Assembly (NCBI GenBank): GCA_934444485.1 | Contig: CAKSCN010000003.1 | Location: 1 to 51,394 of the forward strand | Reading direction: 5' to 3' | Origin: an uncultured Eubacteriales bacterium | GTDB lineage: Bacteria > Bacillota > Clostridia > Oscillospirales > CAG-382 | Length of the DNA: 51,394 nucleotides | Shown here: one piece after another, positions 1 to 8,422 of the stretch | How the letters are laid out: each line of letters opens with the position of its first letter | Position numbering within the stretch: the stretch's first letter is position 1 | The notes under the pieces: generated by a model | What the model saw: the letters and a program-made list of their open reading frames with translations, nothing else | Database searches by the model: none | What the model was told of the DNA's origin: nothing | Program-made: the position numbers and the translations under genes

Positions 1-68
1 AGTTAAGCTCACCTGTGCCTACAATACTCGGACGGCGACGTCCCGGGAAGATCGGTCGATGCTAACAT
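1..68 (+). rRNA. rrf: 5S rRNA, 3' part (cut by window edge)
   Basis: These 68 bases match the last 68 bases of the complete 5S gene that follows, with four substitutions, so this is a second tandem 5S copy whose 5' part lies outside the window. It keeps the segments AGTTAAGC and GACGTCCCGGGAAGATC. 5S rRNA is part of the large ribosomal subunit. Confidence 0.9.
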
Positions 69-88
69 CGGGTTCTCTGAACCCCTTC

Positions 89-122
89 GAGTTGGTAGCC
101 TCGGTTATCAACTCTTTCTTTT
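89..122 (+). terminator. Terminator between the two 5S genes
   Basis: A 9-bp stem (89-97 with 106-114, one G-T pair) around an 8-base loop is followed by TTTCTTTT. It would end or separate the transcript of the first 5S copy. A smaller hairpin, GGTT/AACC, lies just upstream at 71-83. Confidence 0.65.
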
Positions 123-127
123 AGTCA

Positions 128-241
<114 letters not shown>

Positions 242-245
242 ATGC

Positions 246-286
246 GCTCGTATGCTTGATGTCACGTCTTGCATATGAGCTTTTTT
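246..286 (+). terminator. Terminator after the 5S gene
   Basis: A 10-bp stem, GCTCGTATGC (246-255) with GCATATGAGC (271-280), contains one G-T pair and is followed by six T. It is the 3' end of the 5S transcription unit. Confidence 0.8.
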
Positions 287-325
287 GTTGCCTTGAATGT
301 AACCGGAGCCGTGGAGGTGTTTGAA

Positions 326-1204
326 ATGTTCGGACAGAAAAACTCAAAAGCATACCTTGAAATTACCAATGTTTGTAATCTCTCCTGCTCGTTTTGCCAC
401 GGCACTTCACGTAAACCACGCTTCATGACTTTTACAGAGTTTGAAACTGCCGCCCAAAAGCTGCGCCCTTATTGCGAGTACCTTTACCTCCACCTTATGG
501 GTGAGCCTCTTCTCCATCCGCAGCTTGGCGAAATTCTCGAATGTGCCGCAGATTTGAACTTTAAGGTAATTCTTACTACAAACGGTACTCTTCTCGGCAG
601 AAAATCCGCTCCTCTTCTCGACTCAAAGGCGCTGTTTAAGGTCAGTGTCTCGATACATTCGTTTGACGTGAACGACATGGCGTCTCTCGGGTGTTCTTCC
701 TTTGACGATTATTTCGCCGTGTGCTCCGACTTCTGCGATGCGGCGGCCGAAAGAGGCGTCATTTGTGTGTACAGATTGTGGAACAACGAGGGAGATACAG
801 CACCCGAAGTGCAGAATGCCGAGGCGCTTGCCGTCATGAGGGCGCATTATCCGGGTGAATGGAAGAAAATCTACAGCGGCTACCGTTTGTCCGAGAGTAA
901 AATCTTTCTCGAGTGGGGGAAACGCTTTGAATGGCCGGACACCGCCCCCGAAAAGTCCGCCACCGAGAACCACGCTCACTCCTGCTACGGTCTGTGCGAC
1001 CAAATAGGCGTGCTTTGCGACGGAAGCATTGTTCCGTGTTGCCTCGACGCTGACGGTGCGATTACGCTCGGTAACATTTTTACCGACAGCATTGACGACG
1101 TTCTTTCCTCTCCTCGTGCGGTCGCTCTGCGTGAGTCGTTTGAGAAGCGTACCGTTGCGGAACCGTTGTGTCTGCATTGCGGTTATGCCGCACGATACAA
1201 GTAA
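326..1204 (+). CDS. Radical SAM protein with SPASM-type C-terminus
   Basis: Protein of 292 residues. The start at 326 is chosen because GGAGG lies at 314-318; the open frame begins further up, but that part overlaps the 5S terminator. Residues 17-24 carry the radical SAM cluster motif C-x3-C-x2-C (CNLSCSFC), which binds a 4Fe-4S cluster and S-adenosylmethionine. The last 80 residues have a Cys-rich SPASM/twitch-like region (CYGLCDQ, VPCCLD, CLHCGY) expected to hold extra Fe-S clusters. Family members modify peptides, enzymes or cofactors; no substrate is evident and no precursor peptide gene is seen nearby. A copy of its last 152 bp recurs 2.45 kb downstream, directly before the EamA transporter, suggesting that the two genes were once neighbours. 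The family is clear; the function is unknown. Confidence 0.9.
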   Translation: MFGQKNSKAYLEITNVCNLSCSFCHGTSRKPRFMTFTEFETAAQKLRPYCEYLYLHLMGEPLLHPQLGEILECAADLNFKVILTTNGTLLGRKSAPLLDSKALFKVSVSIHSFDVNDMASLGCSSFDDYFAVCSDFCDAAAERGVICVYRLWNNEGDTAPEVQNAEALAVMRAHYPGEWKKIYSGYRLSESKIFLEWGKRFEWPDTAPEKSATENHAHSCYGLCDQIGVLCDGSIVPCCLDADGAITLGNIFTDSIDDVLSSPRAVALRESFEKRTVAEPLCLHCGYAARYK

Positions 1205-1304
1205 CAAGGTGCGGCGGACGATAGATTGGTGTACTGATAATGCTCGATACAAGTCCAATGCAGCTGTCGTACGCAGAAACAGTGGAAATAATCCTTACCG
1301 CACG

Positions 1305-1361
1305 ACAAAAAAGCTCTCGGGGGAGCTGTTCGGAAATGGCGAACCTCTCGGCGAGAGCTTT
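1305..1361 (-). terminator. Terminator of the 1407-2369 gene
   Basis: A perfect 10-bp stem (1310-1319 with 1352-1361) encloses a second small hairpin, GTTCG/CGAAC (1328-1332 with 1340-1344). Read on the minus strand the stem runs into six T (1307-1312), so it fits as the end of the leftward gene. Confidence 0.7.
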
Positions 1362-1406
1362 ACTGAAAGTATGAAGTGTATAACCGGAGTGGGCTGTGAG
1401 TCGGCG

Positions 1407-2369
1407 TCAGATGAACGGTCTTACGTCAAGAACCTGGCGCAATGCACGCCTTGACCTCAAAAGCCCCGGAAGTGCGACCTGAAGCTCCGAGAGTGCGCAC
1501 ACCGCACCGAACATCAGGTGCAAATCACGCCACTGCGGTTCGGAAAAGTCGGAGTTTTCCAGATATTCCGCATATCCGTGCGCAAAGGCTTCGAGTCTTT
1601 CCCGGCTCTCACCGAGACGATACCCCGACTGAACCGACGCACGATTCAGGGTGAATGCCCAGTCTATGTCGAGGAACCTCTGTCCGCAACCGAAGCTTTC
1701 CGGCATGAGTTTTTTGTCATACAGCTCAATACAGCTGTCGATTAGCCTTTCGGCGTTCGGGAATGCACGTCTTTCGGCGTGGAAGCAAAAGAGAAAATGA
1801 AACCAGTCGCCCATGTGGCTCCACAGCGGTTTGAGACCTGCGCTGACAGCACCTTTTACGCTGATTCCCGTTTCGGGATCGTTGTACTTGACGAGTCGTT
1901 CAAAGAAGGCATTCTCCCACTCGGGAGTAATTGTTTTTGTAAGATACAGCGTTGAGAACACTCCGGCGCCTATGTGTCCGGAACGGTTTGTAGTTTCCCA
2001 TTCGAGCGAAGACAGAAGCTCCTCTGCCGATGAAGCCGAGCGGTACTCATTGAGTGCTGTGACGGGGTATCCGGGTGATTCCTGAAAGAGTTCAAGGGCG
2101 GCAATACAGTGTGCGGTGCAGTGATACGGATGATGCGAGCCTTCGTCAAAGAGTCCGGTTTCGGGTGACTGAAAGTCCTTGAGACGCTCGGTCAGAAGAT
2201 CGAGTTCACTGCGCTTCGGAATGTCGTCAATCGTGAACATGATATTCAGTGCGTCGGCTATTCCGTACTCGTTGTCGCCCTTTTTGGGATATCTTGCGTA
2301 TCCGGTCTCTGTCCTGTGGCAGTCGAGCGACTTTTTTACTTTTTCGATTATCGGTTCAATATTTATCAT
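1407..2369 (-). CDS. Alpha/alpha-toroid-like protein of unknown function
   Basis: Protein of 320 residues with GGAGG just before the start. No signal peptide, so it is probably cytosolic. It is rich in amphipathic helices and has a motif near residue 72 (GLFDEG, HPYHCTAHCIAALELF) like those in terpenoid-cyclase/prenyltransferase-type and six-hairpin glycosidase folds, where helix pairs form a toroid. This is a fold-level impression, not a family assignment, and no catalytic set can be named. It is transcribed divergently from an AraC regulator, an arrangement usual for carbohydrate genes under AraC control. The pair lies between the radical SAM gene and the duplicated tail of that gene, so it may be an inserted cassette. 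Confidence 0.75.
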   Translation of the reverse strand: MINIEPIIEKVKKSLDCHRTETGYARYPKKGDNEYGIADALNIMFTIDDIPKRSELDLLTERLKDFQSPETGLFDEGSHHPYHCTAHCIAALELFQESPGYPVTALNEYRSASSAEELLSSLEWETTNRSGHIGAGVFSTLYLTKTITPEWENAFFERLVKYNDPETGISVKGAVSAGLKPLWSHMGDWFHFLFCFHAERRAFPNAERLIDSCIELYDKKLMPESFGCGQRFLDIDWAFTLNRASVQSGYRLGESRERLEAFAHGYAEYLENSDFSEPQWRDLHLMFGAVCALSELQVALPGLLRSRRALRQVLDVRPFI

Positions 2370-2642
2370 GTTTAATCCTCCGCATTGTCGGTTATGTTTG
2401 TCTTTACGGACAAGAAAGTTTGCTGATGTTGCCGACTTTTACGCTTACGCTTTCCGCCCCGTGCGGTTGTGCCGTCGTGCGCTTGGATTTTGATTGTCTT
2501 TTCTGCGACGGCGAAAGCATGGAGTGTCAATGCGAGCGCAAAATGTGCTGTAAGCAGTTTTTTATCGGAACATCACTGAAACTTTGGTACAATTATAACA
2601 CAAAGAGTGCGTTGGATCAATATCGGAGGTTATCTGAAAGTT

Positions 2643-3461
2643 ATGAAATCGGATCATAAGTCAAAAAAGAATGCGCCGGCAATAACGGAGCAGTACGCCG
2701 ATATTATGTCGGATCCTACGCCGGGTTTTCGTCTTGTCGGATATATTGAGCGACCGTTCGGATATGTTTCGGATGATCATTCGCATAGCTTCTGGCAGAT
2801 AATAATCGTACTCGGCGGAACATTCGTCGTGGAAAGCGGAGGAATACAGTATTCTCTTTCAGCCGGGTGGATACACATACTTCCGCCGGGGAAGTCTCAC
2901 ATACTGAAAAGCGGTTCTGAGGGATATTCGCAGGTTGGCATAGACATTGACCCCACCTCGCCTGAGGGAGCCGTTCTGACCGAGTATTTTTCCTCCCCTG
3001 CTGTATTCAGATCCTCCGACGCAGAGCGGCTCGGCTGCGTTATAAGAGACAATATAAAAAGCTTCGTTAAAGCGTCCGATGTGCTTGTTGCGGAATGTGT
3101 GAAGAGTGTCGTGTGGGCGTCCGTCGCCGAAAGGCAGCGCACCTCGATTGCACCGACTGCGAAGAAGCTTTCCGAGTGGATCGATCTTCATCTCTCCGAA
3201 CACGTGACTCTTGAGATGATCTCGGGAGAGATGTTTTTGAGCGTTCCGCATCTTGAGAGAATCTGCCGCAAAAACTTCGGATGCGGAATAATTGCGCTTA
3301 TCAACAAGCGGCGGTTTGAACGTGCGTCGTCTTATCTTTTGGCGACTCAGCTGACGGTCGGTGAGATTGCGGAAGCGGTCGGATTTGATGAGGTTTCAAA
3401 TTTCTCTGCGTTTTTCAGACGACACGCCGGAGTCTCACCGAGAAGCTACAGAAAAAGATAG
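2643..3461 (+). CDS. AraC family transcriptional regulator
   Basis: Protein of 272 residues. The N-terminal half resembles the cupin-like sensing domain of AraC regulators (HSHSFWQIIIVLGG, ILPPGKSHIL). The last 100 residues form the AraC-type double helix-turn-helix (HVTLEMISGEMFLSVPHLER and VGEIAEAVGFDEVSNFSAFF) ending in the typical GVSPRSYRK. The ATG at 2643 is preferred; GGAGG at 2625-2629 is 13 bases away, so an upstream in-frame non-ATG start is possible. It probably senses a sugar and controls the divergent toroid-like gene. The shared upstream region (2370-2642) shows no consensus minus-35/minus-10 pair for either gene, as expected of promoters needing an activator. The stop lies 41 bp before the relic of the radical SAM gene. 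Confidence 0.88.
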   Translation: MKSDHKSKKNAPAITEQYADIMSDPTPGFRLVGYIERPFGYVSDDHSHSFWQIIIVLGGTFVVESGGIQYSLSAGWIHILPPGKSHILKSGSEGYSQVGIDIDPTSPEGAVLTEYFSSPAVFRSSDAERLGCVIRDNIKSFVKASDVLVAECVKSVVWASVAERQRTSIAPTAKKLSEWIDLHLSEHVTLEMISGEMFLSVPHLERICRKNFGCGIIALINKRRFERASSYLLATQLTVGEIAEAVGFDEVSNFSAFFRRHAGVSPRSYRKR

Positions 3462-3502
3462 TACTCTGTGGCGAAAGCGGCGTTCCGTTACAGCTCGGTC
3501 CT

Positions 3503-3654
3503 ACGGTGCGATTACGCTCGGCAACATTTTTACCGACAGCATTGACGACGTTCTTTCCTCTCCCCGTGCGGTCGCTCCGCATGAGTCATTCGAGAAGCGT
3601 GCCGTTACTGAACCGTTGTGTCCCCGGTGCGGTTATGCCGCACGTTATAAGTGA
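3503..3654 (+). pseudogene. Relic of the radical SAM gene 3' end
   Basis: These 152 bases align without gaps to 1053-1204, the end of the radical SAM gene, with about 16 mismatches (roughly 89% identical). The reading frame is intact to its own stop (TGA at 3652-3654), and most differences are transitions. Weaker similarity may extend about 20 bases upstream. There is no start codon or radical SAM core, so it cannot make the enzyme. It sits immediately before the ribosome binding site of the EamA gene. It probably marks an insertion or duplication event that separated the radical SAM gene from the transporter. Confidence 0.85.
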
Positions 3655-3669
3655 TTCGAGGTGTTATCA

Positions 3670-4563
3670 TTGAAAAATTTTGACCCATGTGCTGTTGCAA
3701 AAGCCGAATACATTGTCTCCATGTGCATTTTCGGCACGATAGGAATAGTTGTAAGCTCACTTCCGGTTTCGAGCGGCGTGTGTGCTTTTTCCCGTGCCTT
3801 TTTCGGATTTCTGTTTATCGTCGCCGTCTCGTTTTTCAAAAGGTCGTCATTTGACTTTGCGGCGGTTAAGCGGAGCTTTCTCTCCCTTGCCGTGACGGGA
3901 GCTGTCCTCGGCGCAAACTGGATTTTCCTCTTCGCTTCGTATGAATTTATAAACGTGCCGACGGCGACCGTGTGTTACTACATGAACCCTGTTTTCCTGA
4001 TACTCCTTTCTCCGATTTTTCTCGGCGAGAAGTTGTCTCTTCGCAAACTTGTCTGCGTCGGGGTCGCATTCTGCGGAATGATTCTCGTTTCGGGGGTCAC
4101 AAACGGAGTCGGTGCGGTGAACTTTGCCGGTATTGCTTTTGCGATAGCCGCCGCACTTTGCGACACTGCCCTCATGCTTTTGAGCAAGCGGCTTATCGGC
4201 GTTTCGGGCATTACAAGAATCACGGTTCAGCTTGCAGTGGCGTCGGCGATGCTTTTTGTATACGTTGCCGCAACCGAGGGTGTCGGTGCTTTTGCCGTTG
4301 ACCCTTCGTACATTGCGCCGCTTGTCTGCGTCGGCATACTGCACACCGGAATTGCCTACATACTTTTCTACGAAGCGATAAGTGTGCTTGACGCCCAGAA
4401 ATTCGCAATATTCAGCTACGCCGACCCCATTGTCGCCCTTGCGGCGTCGGCACTCATACTGCACGAGGTGCTTGAGCCTGCGGCGGCGGTCGGTGCGTTT
4501 CTCATCCTCGGAGTGACATTCGCCGACGGTATTGCAGACAGCTTTGCGGCAAAGAGGGAGTAG
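3670..4563 (+). CDS. EamA/DMT family transporter
   Basis: Protein of 297 residues made of about ten hydrophobic segments arranged as two repeats of five, as in drug/metabolite transporters of the EamA type. The motif near residue 100 (NVPTATVCYYMNPVFL) matches the conserved segment at the end of the first EamA repeat; the second repeat has GILHTGIAYILFYEAI. It is an inner-membrane exporter or carrier of unknown substrate. The start is taken as TTG at 3670, 7 bases after GAGGTG; a GTG at 3661 is in frame but would overlap that site. The radical SAM relic immediately upstream suggests that the two were once one operon. Confidence 0.88.
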   Translation: MKNFDPCAVAKAEYIVSMCIFGTIGIVVSSLPVSSGVCAFSRAFFGFLFIVAVSFFKRSSFDFAAVKRSFLSLAVTGAVLGANWIFLFASYEFINVPTATVCYYMNPVFLILLSPIFLGEKLSLRKLVCVGVAFCGMILVSGVTNGVGAVNFAGIAFAIAAALCDTALMLLSKRLIGVSGITRITVQLAVASAMLFVYVAATEGVGAFAVDPSYIAPLVCVGILHTGIAYILFYEAISVLDAQKFAIFSYADPIVALAASALILHEVLEPAAAVGAFLILGVTFADGIADSFAAKRE

Positions 4564-4579
4564 CACCGCAAATAAAGAA

Positions 4580-4620
4580 CGACACCTCAGATTTTCTCCG
4601 GGGTGCCGTTTTCGTTTTTG
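4580..4620 (+). terminator. Terminator after the EamA gene
   Basis: CGACACC (4580-4586) pairs with GGTGCCG (4602-4608) with one mismatch, followed by the T-rich stretch TTTTCGTTTTTG. It lies between the convergent EamA and thpR genes. Confidence 0.5.
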
Positions 4621-4631
4621 TTACGTACCTG

Positions 4632-5174
4632 TTATTCTTCAATCGGCGTGAGCGCCTTTGCGTAAATTTCGGTGTACACAAGACCGTCTCTTCCACGCTC
4701 AGACTTCATGAGGCTCACACTGCGTATGTCAATCGGCTTTTCATAGGTGAACTCGCCGAGGTCGTCGAGGCTTATGCCGTCCTTGAGTACAACCTCTCTG
4801 CCGAGAGTGAGATGCGGCTTGAAATCGTTCTTGTCAAGCGAAATGCCCTTTCTGACGAGACTTCTGTAGAGAAGCTTGTGCAGTATCGTAAGGCTCTGAT
4901 TTTTCTCGACGCCTACCCAGAATATGTCGCCGCCGGAGCGTTTGAATTTGCCGGTTCCGTCAAGGCAGATCGAAAATTCCTCCATGTCTATGGAGTCTAT
5001 CGTATCGACTATTGCGCCGATTTGAGTTGTCTCGCCGATAAACACGAGCGTGAGATGGAGGTTGTCACGCTTTGTGAAGTTGCCTTTTTCGGATACGGAG
5101 CGGAGCTTATCTATGTGAGCGCAAAGTGCGTCTTTCGTTTCGTCGTCAAAATTCACCGATATAAACAGTCTCAT
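4632..5174 (-). CDS. thpR: RNA 2',3'-cyclic phosphodiesterase
   Basis: Protein of 180 residues, the usual length of the LigT/ThpR 2H-phosphoesterase family. Both catalytic H-x-T motifs are present: HLTL at residues 40-43 and HLTL at 121-124, the latter within the conserved KPHLTLGR. The N-terminus (MRLFISVNF) is typical. The enzyme opens 2',3'-cyclic phosphate ends of RNA to 2'-phosphate in the cytosol. AGAGG lies just before the start. It is a single gene, converging on the EamA gene and divergent from uxaC. Confidence 0.92.
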   Translation of the reverse strand: MRLFISVNFDDETKDALCAHIDKLRSVSEKGNFTKRDNLHLTLVFIGETTQIGAIVDTIDSIDMEEFSICLDGTGKFKRSGGDIFWVGVEKNQSLTILHKLLYRSLVRKGISLDKNDFKPHLTLGREVVLKDGISLDDLGEFTYEKPIDIRSVSLMKSERGRDGLVYTEIYAKALTPIEE

Positions 5175-5639
5175 AATTACCTCTCAAAATTGCATTTCCG
5201 TCGAGCGCAGGGTGCGGAAGAAGAGTATTTTTCTATTCCTTTCGGACACACATATTATAACGCTTTTTTGTGTATATCGTTTTAATTTGAGCTGAATTTT
5301 TAAAGATGTTTTTGCTTTTTCACAATCAAGACCGCCGTTTGAACAAAGAAAAATCATATTTGAACAAAGTCGCATTTATTTGTTTACGACGGACTTCACA
5401 TACGCACTTTTTGACCTTCAATTGCGCCTGTTATCGGTTTTTCTGTGTAAATATTATTTCAAACTTTTAAATTGAAATTCGGCGTTTTACATACCTTTTA
5501 CACCCTCTTTTCGGTAACATTTCGGATATATTTGAATTATTTGAAAACTCGCACTCCGTTCAAAACTCATATTATCGACCTCTCAATTGCACTTTACAAC
5601 AAAAATTCTGCGTTTTCGGATAATCCTTTCAAAGAACCG
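5175..5639. other. AT-rich intergenic region before uxaC
   Basis: About 465 bp with no convincing gene. Two 11-bp palindromic repeats lie at 5338-5369. Further TTTGAA words occur at 5531-5536 and 5540-5545, and TTCAAA at 5559-5564. A TATAAT on the minus strand near 5253 may serve thpR, but it lacks a clear minus-35. Short open frames on both strands have no ribosome binding site or recognisable product. Confidence 0.6.
5338..5369. promoter_or_regulatory. Paired operator-like repeats TTTGAACAAAG
   Basis: TTTGAACAAAG occurs twice (5338-5348 and 5359-5369), each with inverted arms TTTG and CAAA. The copies are 21 bp apart, two turns of DNA, so a dimeric regulator could bind both on one face. 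They lie between thpR and the uxaC promoter, about 270 bp upstream of the latter. The regulator is unknown. Confidence 0.4.
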
Positions 5640-5668
5640 TTGACATACGTTTTCAGCCGTGGTATACT
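5640..5668 (+). promoter_or_regulatory. Consensus sigma-A promoter of uxaC
   Basis: TTGACA at 5640-5645 and TATACT at 5663-5668 are separated by 17 bp. Transcription would start near 5675 and give a leader of about 60 bases before uxaC. Confidence 0.85.
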
Positions 5669-5734
5669 GTAAATATGTAAGTCTGCGTGCCGACGACGGC
5701 GCAAAACCAAAAACTTATGAGAGGACGATAACGA

Positions 5735-7144
5735 ATGAAAAAGTTCATGGGCGAGGATTTTCTCCTCACAACGCCTACAGCAGAGTATCTTTACAACAAC
5801 TTCGCAAAGGATCTCCCGATAATCGACTACCACTGCCACATAAATCCGCAGGAGATAGCCGAGGACAAGCAGTTCTCGAGCATTACCGAGGCGTGGCTCG
5901 GCGGCGACCACTATAAGTGGAGAGCAATACGTGCGTGCGGCTTCGACGAAAAGTATGTGACCGGCGACGCCTCCGATTACGACAAGTTCCGTGCGTGGGC
6001 GGAGTCCATGCCGTCGCTCATCGGCAACCCCCTCTACCATTGGACACACCTTGAGCTTAAGAGATACTTCGGCATCGATACCCCTCTTTCTCCGAAGAGC
6101 TGCGACGAGATCTGGAACAAGTGCAACTCCATGCTCACCGGAGGCACGATGTCCGTAAAGCAGATTATAAAGAAGTCTAATGTCAAGGTTATCTGCACGA
6201 CCGACGACCCCGCCGACGACCTGCGCTGGCACAAGGTTATTTGTGAGGACAAGTCCTTCGCAACAAAGGTTCTCCCGGCGTTCCGTCCCGACAAAGGCGT
6301 AAATATCGAAAAGTCCGGCTTTGCAGACTACATAAAGACAAAGCTCTCCGCGTCGGTGGGATATGAGATAAAGTCTGTAAGCGACCTTCTCCGTGCGTAC
6401 ACCGAAAGACTCGATTTCTTTGAGGAAAACGGCTGCAAGACCTCCGACCACGGCATGGATTACCTCGTATATGCTCCCTGCACCGAGGTTGAGGCTGACA
6501 GAGTGTTCAAAAAGGTGATGGACGGCGAGGAGATAACGACAGAGGAAGCGGACGCATTCAAGACCTTCCTTCTCATCTTCTTCGCAAAGGAGTTCACAAA
6601 GAGAAATTGGGTAATGCAGATGCATTTCGGCGTTCAGAGAAACAACAGCGACGTAAACTTTGCAAAGATAGGTCCCGACGGCGGCTTTGATACGATAGGT
6701 GCCAACGACTGCATAAGAAACGGACTTGCGCTTCTCAATGCGTTCGAGAGAGAAAACTCGCTTCCGAAGATGGTATTCTACTCCCTCAATCCGACCGACA
6801 ACGCCGCAATCGACGCAATGTGCGGATGCTTCCAGGGCAATTCCGAGGGTATAAAGAGCAAGATTCAGCACGGCTCCGCATGGTGGTTCAATGACCACTT
6901 GGAGGGTATGCGTGAGCAGCTCAAGGGTTACGCAAGCATAGGCGTTCTCGCAAACTTCATCGGTATGCTCACCGACTCCAGAAGCTTCCTCTCGTATACG
7001 AGACACGAGTATTTCAGACGCATTCTCTGCGAGTACATCGGCGGCATAATCGAGAGAGGCGAATATCCGAACGACCTCGAAACGGCAGGCAAAATTGTCT
7101 CCGATATAAGCCTTTACAACACCGAGAGCTTCTTCGGATTTTAA
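5735..7144 (+). CDS. uxaC: Glucuronate isomerase
   Basis: Protein of 469 residues, the normal length for UxaC. It belongs to the amidohydrolase-like uronate isomerases; the N-terminal metal motif DYHCHINPQ (residues 31-39) and the CTTDDPADDLRWH segment near residue 150 are typical. It interconverts D-glucuronate/D-fructuronate and D-galacturonate/D-tagaturonate in the cytosol, the first step in using pectin and glucuronan sugars. GAGAGGA (5719-5725) lies 9 bases before the ATG, and a consensus promoter stands 70 bp upstream. The next steps (uxaA/uxuA, uxaB, kdgK) are not in the window, so they must be elsewhere. Confidence 0.97.
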   Translation: MKKFMGEDFLLTTPTAEYLYNNFAKDLPIIDYHCHINPQEIAEDKQFSSITEAWLGGDHYKWRAIRACGFDEKYVTGDASDYDKFRAWAESMPSLIGNPLYHWTHLELKRYFGIDTPLSPKSCDEIWNKCNSMLTGGTMSVKQIIKKSNVKVICTTDDPADDLRWHKVICEDKSFATKVLPAFRPDKGVNIEKSGFADYIKTKLSASVGYEIKSVSDLLRAYTERLDFFEENGCKTSDHGMDYLVYAPCTEVEADRVFKKVMDGEEITTEEADAFKTFLLIFFAKEFTKRNWVMQMHFGVQRNNSDVNFAKIGPDGGFDTIGANDCIRNGLALLNAFERENSLPKMVFYSLNPTDNAAIDAMCGCFQGNSEGIKSKIQHGSAWWFNDHLEGMREQLKGYASIGVLANFIGMLTDSRSFLSYTRHEYFRRILCEYIGGIIERGEYPNDLETAGKIVSDISLYNTESFFGF

Positions 7145-7214
7145 AGATAGCGTTCAATGCTCCTTTTAAATTCGGCGATTATGTTCTCGATTTTGGCAGA
7201 AAGGAAAATGAGCG

Positions 7215-7415
7215 ATGTATATTTACAAAACGGAATTGCTGAAGGTAAGCGTAAAGTGGTTTTCGGACAAGGCAAGCGAAAAGGATATCGCAATGTTGGA
7301 CAATCTTATAAACACGAGAGTTTCCGAAGGCTGGGAGTTTGTCACGTATAATTATATGGCAACGACTTTCCAGATAAGAGGAGCGTTCATCGTTACGTTC
7401 AGAAAGGAACGGTAA
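7215..7415 (+). CDS. DUF4177 domain protein
   Basis: Small protein of 66 residues. It starts with a beta strand (MYIYKTELLKVSVKW) and contains a helix and the motif RVSEGWEFVTYN, which fits the DUF4177 pattern of YxY...EGW. AAGGA lies about 9 bases before the start. The gene follows uxaC by 70 bp in the same direction and shares its terminator, so the two are probably cotranscribed. The function of DUF4177 is not known; the protein has no signal peptide or membrane segment. Confidence 0.8.
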   Translation: MYIYKTELLKVSVKWFSDKASEKDIAMLDNLINTRVSEGWEFVTYNYMATTFQIRGAFIVTFRKER

Positions 7416-7478
7416 CTATCCGAAAAGTGTTTGATTCAATTGCCGAAAGGGCGGCTGAAACGGAATAGGTATGCGAAA

Positions 7479-7519
7479 GACAGTATGTTGGCACAAAAAC
7501 CGCATACTGTCTCTTTTTG
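7479..7519 (+). terminator. Terminator of the uxaC unit
   Basis: A perfect 9-bp stem, GACAGTATG (7479-7487) with CATACTGTC (7503-7511), is followed by TCTTTTTG. It sits between converging genes and may also stop the leftward AraC gene. Confidence 0.8.
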
Positions 7520-7525
7520 TCTGCT

Positions 7526-8290
7526 CTATTTTTTTGCAGCCTTGCTCGGAGATATGCCGTAATACTTTTTGTACATCTGCGAAAAGGTGAGCGGCGACGT
7601 ATACCCAACGGAATCCGCCGTTTCAGCGACCGTCATGTCTCCCGTGAGCAAAAGCTCCCTTGCACGCTCCATTCTGACCTTAAGCAGATACTTCTGCGGC
7701 GGCATACCGAAGGAGGACTTGAATTTTCGGCAGAGGTGCTTTTCGGAGAGCGACACGTGCCGTGCGGCGTCAAGCATCGTTATCTCGTGGCGGTAATTTC
7801 TCTCGAGAAACAGCTTAGCACGCATGACGTCCGAATAGGACCGCATACTCTCGTTTTCGTGCAGATACGGAAGAACAGAGAATAACGTCCCCGAGACGTC
7901 TGCATGAGACTTTTCCTTCGAGAGTCTTTCAAACGACGTGTACAAAAGCTCTTTCACCCTCGGAAAGTCGGAAAGGTAAAAATGCACATGCCTGTTTTCC
8001 GCAATGCCGAACACCGAAAACAGCTGCGGCACCTTTTCTCCGCCGAAGCCGAACCAAAAGTGTTCGTAACCCGAATTTACCGTAAAATCATGTTTTTTGT
8101 CCTTTGAGATGAGAAACGCTTCGCCGCTTTTGACGTCAAACTCCGAAAAACGGCAGACGTCGGAAATAACAATGTGCAAAAGATACGTGCTTCGCACACG
8201 AGGTCCTACCCTGTGCGTTTCACAAAGTGCGGAATGACCGAATTCGTTTATGTAAAAGGCGTCGCTTGCACTGTCAAAAAAGTGTATCAT
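7526..8290 (-). CDS. AraC family transcriptional regulator
   Basis: Protein of 254 residues. The N-terminal region resembles the AraC ligand-binding cupin. The C-terminal 100 residues hold two helix-turn-helix motifs (ITMLDAARHVSLSEKHLCRK and TVAETADSVGYTSPLTFSQM), closed by YGISPSKA. AAGGAG precedes the start. It is divergent from the glycoside hydrolase at 8423 and has its own consensus promoter, whereas the hydrolase promoter looks weak. This fits a constitutively made regulator that activates the hydrolase when its sugar is present; the ligand cannot be inferred. Confidence 0.9.
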   Translation of the reverse strand: MIHFFDSASDAFYINEFGHSALCETHRVGPRVRSTYLLHIVISDVCRFSEFDVKSGEAFLISKDKKHDFTVNSGYEHFWFGFGGEKVPQLFSVFGIAENRHVHFYLSDFPRVKELLYTSFERLSKEKSHADVSGTLFSVLPYLHENESMRSYSDVMRAKLFLERNYRHEITMLDAARHVSLSEKHLCRKFKSSFGMPPQKYLLKVRMERARELLLTGDMTVAETADSVGYTSPLTFSQMYKKYYGISPSKAAKK

Positions 8291-8319
8291 GCGTTGTTCT
8301 CCTTCCCCACTGTAATTAA

Positions 8320-8348
8320 ATTATAGAACAATTCTGCGTATTTGTCAA
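8320..8348 (-). promoter_or_regulatory. Consensus promoter of the AraC gene
   Basis: Read on the minus strand, TTGACA (8348-8343) and TATAAT (8325-8320) are exactly 17 bp apart. For the opposite gene the only minus-10-like element (TAGTAT, near 8394) has no minus-35 partner, suggesting activator dependence. Confidence 0.85.
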
Positions 8349-8422
8349 TGGTAAAAACGTGATGAGACTATGTACCGGTGCTTGAATTTGTGGTAGTATA
8401 TAAAAAACGGAGGTAATCGACT

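Noticed and set aside
1029..1454. A 141-codon plus-strand frame overlapping the end of the radical SAM gene
   Set aside because: It is out of frame with the real gene, contains the leftward terminator and has no ribosome binding site or recognisable product.
3361..3502. Extension of the radical SAM relic frame upstream into the AraC gene
   Set aside because: The frame is open by chance there; similarity to the radical SAM gene starts only near 3484-3503.
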